A stretch of DNA of 64,000 nucleotides. Origin: Aureimonas endophytica. GTDB taxonomy: Bacteria; Pseudomonadota; Alphaproteobacteria; Rhizobiales; Rhizobiaceae. The notes below the pieces were generated by a model that worked only from the letters and a program-made list of their open reading frames with translations, did not search any database and was not told the origin of the DNA. Location of the stretch: positions 682,001-746,000 of the forward strand of contig NZ_BMIQ01000002.1 of assembly GCF_014642635.1 (NCBI RefSeq). Direction: 5' to 3'. Numbering within the stretch: the first letter of the stretch is position 1; the number at the start of each line of letters is the position of its first letter. The translations under genes and the position numbers were made by a program. Below, piece by piece: positions 57,990 through 64,000 of the stretch.

Positions 57990-58886
57990 ATGATGCCCGT
58001 CGCCGCGATCGGCGGCCAGCGGCTGCCGCGCCTTCGCCTGCGCGGGGCGCCGCTCGCCTGGCTCGGGGTGATTCCCTTCGTGGTCTTCGCCACGATGTTC
58101 CTGATCCTGCCGACCCTCTACCTGCTCGTCGGCGCCTTCCAGGACGGCGAGGGCGCCTTCACCCTGCGCAATCTCGGCAATCTCTTCACGCCCTCGATCC
58201 TCGCCGCCTATCGCATCAGCATCGAGGTCTCGCTCGCCTCGGCGCTGCTCGGCGCCTTCTTCGGCTTCTTTCTCGCCTATGCCCTGTCGAAGGGCGACCT
58301 GCCGCCCTGGGTGCGCTCGGTGCTGACCACCTTTTCCGGCGTCGCCTCGCAATTCGCCGGCGTGCCGCTCGCCTTCGCCTTCATCGCGACGATCGGCCGG
58401 GTCGGGCTGGTGACGACGCTCCTCAACGATCTCCTCGGCTTCAACATCTATCGCTACGGCTTCAATCTCCTGAGCTTCTGGGGCCTGACGATCACCTATC
58501 TCTATTTCCAGCTGCCGCTGATGGTGCTGATCATCGCCCCGGCCATCGACGGCCTGAAGCGCGAATGGGGCGAGGCCTCGCTCGTGCTCGGCGCCTCGCG
58601 CTGGCAATATTGGCGCATGGTGGCGCTGCCGGTGCTGGCGCCCAGCCTGTTCGGCTGCTTCCTGCTGCTCTTCGCCAATGCCTTCGGCGCCATCGCCACG
58701 GCCTATGCGCTGACGGGCTCGTCGCTGAACATCGTGCCGATCCTCCTCTACGCGCAGATTCGCGGCGATGTCCTCCACGACGCCAATCTCGGCTATGCGC
58801 TCGCCTTCGGCATGATCGTCGTCACGGGCCTGTCCAACGGCTTCTACATCTGGCTGCGCAGCCGCGCGGAGAAGTGGCAGAAATGA
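57990..58886 (+). CDS. ABC transporter permease 1
   Basis: This is a 298-residue inner-membrane permease (PotB/CysT-like) with six membrane helices. The ATPase-contact loop 'EWGEASLVLGASRWQYWRMVALPVLAPSL' (about 196-224, core 'EASLVLGASRWQYW') is the typical EAA motif. ATG 57990 is used; TTG 57963, preceded by AGGTG, would add nine residues and is an equal candidate. It overlaps the second permease gene by four bases (ATGA). Confidence 0.9.
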   Translation: MMPVAAIGGQRLPRLRLRGAPLAWLGVIPFVVFATMFLILPTLYLLVGAFQDGEGAFTLRNLGNLFTPSILAAYRISIEVSLASALLGAFFGFFLAYALSKGDLPPWVRSVLTTFSGVASQFAGVPLAFAFIATIGRVGLVTTLLNDLLGFNIYRYGFNLLSFWGLTITYLYFQLPLMVLIIAPAIDGLKREWGEASLVLGASRWQYWRMVALPVLAPSLFGCFLLLFANAFGAIATAYALTGSSLNIVPILLYAQIRGDVLHDANLGYALAFGMIVVTGLSNGFYIWLRSRAEKWQK

Positions 58887-59665
58887 GGACCTCCCGCCTC
58901 GGCCCCTGGCTCGTCGTCCTGTTCGGGGCGCTGTATTTCCTGCTACCGCTCGTCGCCACCTTCGAATTCTCGCTGCGTATGCAGCGCGGCCTCTATTCCT
59001 TCCGCGCCTATGAGGTCATCTTCGCCGATCCGCGCTTCCGCGAGACCTTCTCCTTCTCGGTGATGGCCTCGCTCGCCACCATCGTCGCCGGAACGCTGCT
59101 CGTGGTGCCGACCGCCTATTGGGTGCGCCTGCGCCTGCCGGGCTTCCGCCCGATCATGGAATTCGTCACGCTCCTGCCTCTGGTGATCCCGGCGATCGTC
59201 ATCCTGTTCGGCTATCTCAGGATGTACAATTCCTCGTCCTGGCTGCCGCTGGCGGGCACCGAGGCGGGCACCAACGTCCTGCTCCTCTGCGGCTATGTCG
59301 CGCTGTCGCTGCCCTATATGTACCGCGCGGTCGATACGGGACTCTCGGCGATCGACGTCGCGACGCTGACCGAAGCCGCCGAAAGCCTCGGCGCCTCGAA
59401 ATGGCGCATTCTCGCCAGCGTCATCCTGCCCAATATCCGCTCCGCCGTCCTGTCCGGCGCCTTCCTGACCTTCGCGATCGTGATCGGCGAATTCGTCTTC
59501 GCCAGCCTTCTCAACCGGCCGGGCTTCGGTCCCTATCTCCAGAATGTCGGCGCCAACCGCGCCTACGAACCGGCGGCGCTCACCATCGTCGCCTTCGCCG
59601 TCACCTGGGGCTGCATGGGCGCCCTCCAGCTTCTCGGCGGCCGCGCGCCGAAGCGGAGCCGGTGA
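58883..59665 (+). CDS. ABC transporter permease 2
   Basis: This is a 260-residue permease (PotC/CysW-like) with six membrane helices. The EAA loop is 'TLTEAAESLGASKWRILASV' (about 166-185). It pairs with permease 1 to form the channel. The start is ATG 58883, in an ATGA overlap. Between its stop and the ATPase gene lies an 11-codon frame (59665-59700) that overlaps both by the same TGATG/ATGA device and may pass ribosomes along. Confidence 0.9.
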   Translation: MRTSRLGPWLVVLFGALYFLLPLVATFEFSLRMQRGLYSFRAYEVIFADPRFRETFSFSVMASLATIVAGTLLVVPTAYWVRLRLPGFRPIMEFVTLLPLVIPAIVILFGYLRMYNSSSWLPLAGTEAGTNVLLLCGYVALSLPYMYRAVDTGLSAIDVATLTEAAESLGASKWRILASVILPNIRSAVLSGAFLTFAIVIGEFVFASLLNRPGFGPYLQNVGANRAYEPAALTIVAFAVTWGCMGALQLLGGRAPKRSR

Positions 59666-59696
59666 TGGACAAGCTGCTTTTCCGAGGAATCACCCG

Positions 59697-60767
59697 ATGA
59701 GCTTCCTGACGCTGAAGGGCGTGCGCAAGAGCTTCGGTCCGCAGACCGTGGTCCACGACTTCGACCTCGAGATCGCGCGCGGCGAGTTCGTCACCTTTCT
59801 TGGCCCTTCCGGCTGCGGCAAGACCACGCTTCTGCGCATGGTCGCCGGCTTCGAGACGCCGACGGCCGGCACGATCGCCATCGACGGGCGCGACGTGACC
59901 CACCTGCCGCCCAATGCGCGCAAGGTCGGCATGGTGTTCCAGGCCTATGCGCTCTTTCCCAACATGACGGTGGCGGACAATGTCGCCTTCGGCCTGAAGG
60001 TGGCGGGCCGGCCGAAGAGCGAGATCAGGACGCGGGTCGAGGAGATGCTCGCCCTCATCAAGCTCGGCCATCTCGGCGCGCGCTATCCCTATCAGCTGTC
60101 CGGCGGCCAGCAGCAGCGCGTGGCGCTCGCCCGCGCGCTCGCCGTGCGCCCGCAGGTGCTTCTCCTCGACGAGCCGCTCTCGGCGCTCGATGCCAAGATC
60201 CGTCTGTCGCTGCGCCAGGAGATCCGCGACCTCCAGCGCAAGCTCGGCATCACCGCGATCTTCGTCACGCACGACCAGGAGGAGGCGCTGTCGGTCTCCG
60301 ACCGGATCGTCGTGCTCAACGAGGGGAGGGCCGAGCAGATCGGCACGCCCTTCGACATCTACAACCATCCGCGCACGCGCTTCGCCGCCTCCTTCATCGG
60401 CACGCTGTCGCTGCTCGAAGGCGAGGCGGCCGGCGGCAACCGGATGCGCGTCGAGGGCCAGGAGATCGCGGTGCCGGCCGAGGCCCATCCGGCGGGCCGG
60501 CCGCTGACGCTGGCGCTTCGGCCGGAAGCCCTGTCGCTCGCCCCGTCGCCGGCGCGGACCAACCGGCTGGAAGGGACGATCGAGGATGTCGACTTCCTCG
60601 GCTCGGTCGTGCGCATGCGCGTCCGGCTCGGCCAGACGACGCTGCTGATGGACAATTTCAACGATCCCTCGACGCCGCCGCCGGAGCGCGGCGCGAAGGT
60701 CGCGCTGCATTTCGCGCCGGGCGACGGGCAGATCCTCGACGCGCCGCTCGCCGCGGCCGCCGAATAG
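59697..60767 (+). CDS. ABC transporter ATP-binding protein (PotA/FbpC-like)
   Basis: This is a 356-residue ATPase. It has Walker A 'GPSGCGKTTLLRM' (about 37-49), Q-loop 'GMVFQAYALFPNMTV' (about 80-94), signature 'QLSGGQQQRVALARAL' (about 133-148), Walker B 'QVLLLDEPLSALD' (about 154-166) and switch His 'IFVTHDQEEAL' (about 189-199). A C-terminal TOBE domain (about 280-350) is present. The start is ATG 59697 after CGAGGAATCACCCG. It powers the two permeases upstream. It ends four bases from the convergent VOC gene. Confidence 0.94.
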   Translation: MSFLTLKGVRKSFGPQTVVHDFDLEIARGEFVTFLGPSGCGKTTLLRMVAGFETPTAGTIAIDGRDVTHLPPNARKVGMVFQAYALFPNMTVADNVAFGLKVAGRPKSEIRTRVEEMLALIKLGHLGARYPYQLSGGQQQRVALARALAVRPQVLLLDEPLSALDAKIRLSLRQEIRDLQRKLGITAIFVTHDQEEALSVSDRIVVLNEGRAEQIGTPFDIYNHPRTRFAASFIGTLSLLEGEAAGGNRMRVEGQEIAVPAEAHPAGRPLTLALRPEALSLAPSPARTNRLEGTIEDVDFLGSVVRMRVRLGQTTLLMDNFNDPSTPPPERGAKVALHFAPGDGQILDAPLAAAAE

Positions 60768-60771
60768 GGCC

Positions 60772-61155
60772 TCAGCCGCGCTCGTAGAGTTCGAGCGGCA
60801 GCGCGTCGGGATCGGTGAAGAAGGTGTAGCGCCGATCGGTATGGGGATCGACGCGGATCGGCTCGACCGCGACGCCATGCGCTTCGAGATGGGCGACCGC
60901 CGCCTCGATATCCGCCACCTCGAAGGCGAGATGGCGCAGGCCCAGCGCCTCCGGCCGCGACGGGCGGGGCGGCGGGGCGGGGAAGGAGAAGAGCTCGATC
61001 TGCGCCGCGCCGACCTGGAGATCGCATTTCCACGACTCGCGTTCGGCGCGATAGACCTCGCGGATCACCGGAAAGCCGAGGATCTCCGCATAGAAGCGCT
61101 TCGAGCGCGGATAGTCGGCGGCGATGATCGCGATATGGTGGATCGCTTCGAACAT
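60772..61155 (-). CDS. VOC family (glyoxalase-like) protein
   Basis: This is a 127-residue vicinal-oxygen-chelate protein. 'IHHIAIIAADYPRSKRFYAEILGF' (about 5-28, core 'HHIAIIAADYPRSKRFY') and 'LRHLAFEVADIEAAVAHL' (about 73-90) supply the first and second metal-side strands, and 'FFTDPDALPLELYE' (about 112-125) the Glu. This wording matches the GloA2/YwbC-like branch. The metal ligands (His, Glu, His, Glu) are present. The substrate is unknown. It is divergent from prfC. Confidence 0.88.
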   Translation of the reverse strand: MFEAIHHIAIIAADYPRSKRFYAEILGFPVIREVYRAERESWKCDLQVGAAQIELFSFPAPPPRPSRPEALGLRHLAFEVADIEAAVAHLEAHGVAVEPIRVDPHTDRRYTFFTDPDALPLELYERG

Positions 61156-61308
61156 GATCGATCTTCCTGCGGCATGAGGGGCGAATCGACGGGCCGCGAG
61201 CCGCGCCCGCGGTTGCGCTCGATCCCGTTTCGCATGATATGAGAGCCCGATGACAGAGCCGGGCACCGCGATGCCGGCCTTTTCCTGTTGCTTGTCGAGC
61301 CGCTTGCC

Positions 61309-62952
61309 ATGGACGATCTCAATTCCGCCGTCGCCCTCGAAGGCGCGGGCGCCATCCGCGACGCCGAGCTCTTCTCCGCCGATCGCGGCCATCTGAAGCG
61401 CCGCACCTTCGCGATCATCTCGCACCCGGACGCCGGCAAGACGACGCTGACGGAGAAGCTCCTGTTCGAATCCGGCGCGATCCGTCTCGCCGGCCAGGTG
61501 AAGGAACGCGGCGAGCGCCGGCGCACCCGTTCCGACTGGATGGAGATCGAGCAGAAGCGCGGCATCTCGATCTCGTCCTCGGTGATGACCTTCGAATATG
61601 ACGGGCTGGTGCTGAACCTTCTCGACACGCCCGGCCATGCCGACTTCTCGGAGGACACCTATCGCACGCTGACCGCCGTCGATTCGGCGATCATGGTGAT
61701 CGACGCCGCGAAGGGCATCGAGGCGCAGACCCTGAAGCTCTTCGAGGTCTGCCGGCTGCGCGACATCCCGATCATCACCTTCGTCAACAAGATCGACCGC
61801 GAGGGGCGCGACCCGCTGGAGATCCTCGACGAGATCATGTCCTCCCTGGCGCTCGACGTCGCCCCGATCACCTGGCCGATGGGCATGGGCACCGATTTCC
61901 GCGGCATCGTGCAGGTGGCGGGGGAGGGGCCCGTCACGCTGACGCGCAACACGCGCGAGCGCGAGAGCTTCGACAGTCTCGAGGCCTTCGCCAGCGATCC
62001 GGCGCTGGCCGGCGATTCGGTCTTCGGACCTTCGATCGAGGGGCTGGAGATCGCGAGGTCCTCGCTGCCCGCCTTCGATGTCGAGGCCTATCGCGCCGGG
62101 CACCTGACGCCCGTCGTCTTCGGCTCGGCGATGCGCGAGGTCGGCGTGCGCGACCTCCTCCAGGCGATCGGGACTTTCGCGCCCTCGCCTTTGCCGCAGC
62201 CGGCGCTGCCGGCGCCGATCGAGCCTTCCAAGAAGGAAGTGTCCGGCTTCGTCCTGAAGATCCAGGCGAACATGGATCCCAATCACCGCGACCGCATCGC
62301 CTTCGTGCGCCTCACCTCCGGCGTCTTCAAGCGCGGCATGAAGCTGAAGAACGTGCGCACCGGCAAGGACATGAAGATCGCGAGTCCGATGTTCTTCTTC
62401 GCGCGCGACCGCGAGATCGCCGACGAGGCGGTGGCGGGCGACATCGTCGGCATTCCGAACCATGGCACGCTGTCGGTGGGCGACACGCTGACCGAGGGCT
62501 CGGCGCTCACCGTCACAGGCATTCCGAGCTTCGCGCCGGAACTCCTGCGCCGCGTGCGCCTGCCGGACACGATGAAGACCAAGCAGTTGCAGCGGGCGCT
62601 GAACGATCTGGCGGAGGAGGGCGTCACGCAGGTCTTCCGGCCGGTGATCGGCTCGTCCTGGCTGGTCGGCGTCGTCGGCGCGCTGCAGCTCGAAGTCCTC
62701 GTCTCGCGTCTCGCGGTGGAATACGGCGTCGAGATCATGCTGGAACCCTCGCCCTTCGACACGGCGCGCTGGGTGGATGCCGACGACGCGGCCGAACTCG
62801 ACCGCTTCGTGAAGGCCAACCAGGGCGACCTCGCGCGCGACCGCGAGGAGCGGCCGGTCTTCCTCGCCCGCAATTCCTGGGAACTGTCCTACGCCCAGAA
62901 GAACTACCCGGCCGTACGCTTCTCCGCGACCCGCGAACGCCACGCCGCCTGA
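61309..62952 (+). CDS. prfC: Peptide chain release factor 3
   Basis: This is a 547-residue translational GTPase that removes RF1/RF2 from ribosomes after termination. G1 is 'ISHPDAGKTTLTEKLL' (about 38-53), the switch region 'QKRGISISSSVM' (about 83-94), G3 'LLDTPGHADFSEDTYR' (about 105-120), G4 'ITFVNKIDREG' (about 157-167). The C-terminal domains contain 'GVVGALQLEVL' (about 455-465), typical of RF3. The length is normal. ATG 61309 is used; an in-frame upstream codon at 61288 lacks a ribosome-binding site. Confidence 0.96.
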   Translation: MDDLNSAVALEGAGAIRDAELFSADRGHLKRRTFAIISHPDAGKTTLTEKLLFESGAIRLAGQVKERGERRRTRSDWMEIEQKRGISISSSVMTFEYDGLVLNLLDTPGHADFSEDTYRTLTAVDSAIMVIDAAKGIEAQTLKLFEVCRLRDIPIITFVNKIDREGRDPLEILDEIMSSLALDVAPITWPMGMGTDFRGIVQVAGEGPVTLTRNTRERESFDSLEAFASDPALAGDSVFGPSIEGLEIARSSLPAFDVEAYRAGHLTPVVFGSAMREVGVRDLLQAIGTFAPSPLPQPALPAPIEPSKKEVSGFVLKIQANMDPNHRDRIAFVRLTSGVFKRGMKLKNVRTGKDMKIASPMFFFARDREIADEAVAGDIVGIPNHGTLSVGDTLTEGSALTVTGIPSFAPELLRRVRLPDTMKTKQLQRALNDLAEEGVTQVFRPVIGSSWLVGVVGALQLEVLVSRLAVEYGVEIMLEPSPFDTARWVDADDAAELDRFVKANQGDLARDREERPVFLARNSWELSYAQKNYPAVRFSATRERHAA

Positions 62953-62966
62953 GGCGGGGTCTCGCC

Positions 62967-63764
62967 TCAGGCACCACTCCCGGCGGGCTCGCGCAGATGG
63001 ACGGAGAACCCGGCTTGTCCGGGCTCGATCGACGGCTGCAGCTCCATGCTCGGAATGAGGTAATCGCCGCCGTTCTGATGGCGATAGGGCAGAGGGACGG
63101 TAGTGAAGAGGGTGCGCATCCGCTCTTCGAGCCTCTCCGCCGCCGCGTCGAAGCCGGCGGCGTCGAGGCGATCGGCGCGATAGGTGACGAAGGGCGGCAG
63201 AACCTCGTAGCCTGGATAGAACAGCATGCCGTGCTGGATCGGGAACAAAAGGTCGTCGATCGGTCCGTTGATCCCGCGCGGCCCGTAATGCGTTTCCCAT
63301 CCGCCGGACGTGACCATCAGCATCGCCCGCTTGCCCGCCAGCATTCCTTCGCCGTAGCGATCGCCCCAGCGCCGGTCGCTATGTTCGCCGACGCCATAGG
63401 CGAAGCCATGGGAATAAACCCTGTCGATCCAACCCTTGAGGATCGCCGGCATCGAGAACCACCAGAGCGGGAAGGCGAGAATCAAAGCATCCGCCGCGCG
63501 GAGCTTCGCCTGTTCGCTCGCGACATCCTCGGTCAGCGTGCCGCTCGCGAACGCCTCCCCTGAGGCGGCCGGGACGCGCAGGCGCGTCTCGGCGGCGAGC
63601 GCGGGAAAGTCCTCGCGGTCCACGACAGCCTTCCAGCCGTCGGCATAAAGGTCGGTGACCATGGTTTCGTGCCCTTCGGCGCGAAGCGCGTCGACCGCGA
63701 CACGGCAGAGCGAGGCGCTGAGCGACTGGGGCTCGGGATGGGCGAGAACGAAGAGGACCTTCAT
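62967..63764 (-). CDS. NAD(P)H:quinone-reductase-like flavodoxin-fold protein
   Basis: This is a 265-residue flavoprotein of the NQO/KefF class. The FMN/FAD-binding start 'VLFVLAHPEPQSLSASL' (about 3-19), 'ALILAFPLWWFSMPAILKGWIDRVYSHGFAY' (about 92-122, core 'FPLWWFSMPAILKGWIDRV') and 'TSGGWETHYGPRG' (about 151-163) are diagnostic. It would reduce quinones by two electrons, guarding against redox cycling. The start is ATG 63764. It is divergent from a LysR-type gene 95 bases away, the normal layout for a regulator and its target. Confidence 0.92.
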   Translation of the reverse strand: MKVLFVLAHPEPQSLSASLCRVAVDALRAEGHETMVTDLYADGWKAVVDREDFPALAAETRLRVPAASGEAFASGTLTEDVASEQAKLRAADALILAFPLWWFSMPAILKGWIDRVYSHGFAYGVGEHSDRRWGDRYGEGMLAGKRAMLMVTSGGWETHYGPRGINGPIDDLLFPIQHGMLFYPGYEVLPPFVTYRADRLDAAGFDAAAERLEERMRTLFTTVPLPYRHQNGGDYLIPSMELQPSIEPGQAGFSVHLREPAGSGA

Positions 63765-63858
63765 CAGGAGCTTCCGGTTTGCGAAAGAGTGGCCGTCCCT
63801 CTAGCAAGCATGCCGGTCTCTCGATATTCCGGCGGAATGGATATCAATCTGCCGAAAC

Positions 63859-64000
63859 ATGGATAAGTCGCTCGTTACTCTGGAGCGGATGCGCAGCTTC
63901 ATGCGTGTCGCCGAGCGCGGAAACCTTTCAGCGGTGGCTCGCGAATTCGGTGTCGGCCAATCCACGATCACGCGCCAGCTACGCGAGTTGGAGGAGGGGT
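63859..64000 (+). CDS. LysR-family regulator, cut by the window end
   Basis: Only the first 47 codons are in the window. They form the LysR winged HTH: 'LERMRSFMRVAERGNLSAVA', then 'REFGVGQSTITRQLRELEEG'. The start is ATG 63859. It probably controls the divergent quinone-reductase-like gene. The effector domain lies beyond the window. Confidence 0.9.
   Translation, partial: MDKSLVTLERMRSFMRVAERGNLSAVAREFGVGQSTITRQLRELEEG

Noticed and set aside
61156-63300. 842-codon leftward frame over prfC
   Set aside because: Only its last 127 codons (60772-61155) are a real VOC protein; the rest is antisense to prfC.
1-64000. CRISPR array
   Set aside because: No run of regularly spaced near-identical repeats was seen; the repeat groups found are operator-like and few.

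Overview
The window is GC-rich DNA of an alphaproteobacterium, most likely from Hyphomicrobiales (Rhizobiales). The right part carries a 5-aminolevulinate synthase (C4 haem pathway), a small DUF6460-type membrane protein and a short Arg/Glu-rich protein of a kind common in that order. Genus cannot be read from the sequence.

Positions 1 to about 35,430 are an integrated element. Its right end is marked by a tyrosine integrase (34082-35356) followed by the 3' half of a tRNA-Pro(CGG) gene (35386-35430). The orientation implies that the reconstituted whole tRNA and the left end lie before position 1. The left arm reads rightward: unknown genes, a small-gene/HTH pair, a large protein with polymerase-like motif order, a possible virion gene, both terminase subunits, a lysis-like cassette, and two regulators with clustered operator palindromes (9620-9772 and 10816-10887). 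The right arm reads leftward from about 33.2 kb: a Lon-like AAA+ ATPase, a string of very small overlapping genes, and two metallophosphoesterases. No portal, capsid or tail-tube gene is visible, so this is either a prophage whose head and tail genes lie further left, a decayed prophage, or a phage satellite.

Between the two convergent arms (about 12.95-27.8 kb) sits non-phage cargo. It opens with an IS91-type element (tyrosine recombinase plus HUH transposase) and a frameshifted copper P-type ATPase remnant. A fluoride-resistance unit follows: a fluoride riboswitch at 19583-19642 (-), a CLC-F channel fused in frame to a DUF190 domain, and a small EamA transporter. Next come a Tat-exported sulfite-oxidase-like molybdoenzyme, a DUF305 / beta-propeller pair, a TDT transporter, and a tight operon of SnoaL-like protein, ECF sigma factor, anti-sigma factor, LysR regulator and uracil-DNA-glycosylase-like protein. 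The cargo looks like a stress-resistance island carried by the element.

From 35.4 kb to the end is chromosome: tRNA-Thr(CGT); an ExoX-like exonuclease and an ATP-dependent DNA ligase; a sugar MFS transporter; an HDAC-like deacetylase; a frameshifted polysaccharide deacetylase; a MATE exporter; pyrD; YjbQ; mscL; an aminotransferase; hemA; galE; a sugar transferase; an EEP nuclease; a 7TMR-DISM-type sensor kinase with a single-domain response regulator; a MarR regulator divergent from a binding-protein-dependent ABC transporter; prfC; and a flavodoxin-fold quinone reductase divergent from a LysR gene cut by the window end.
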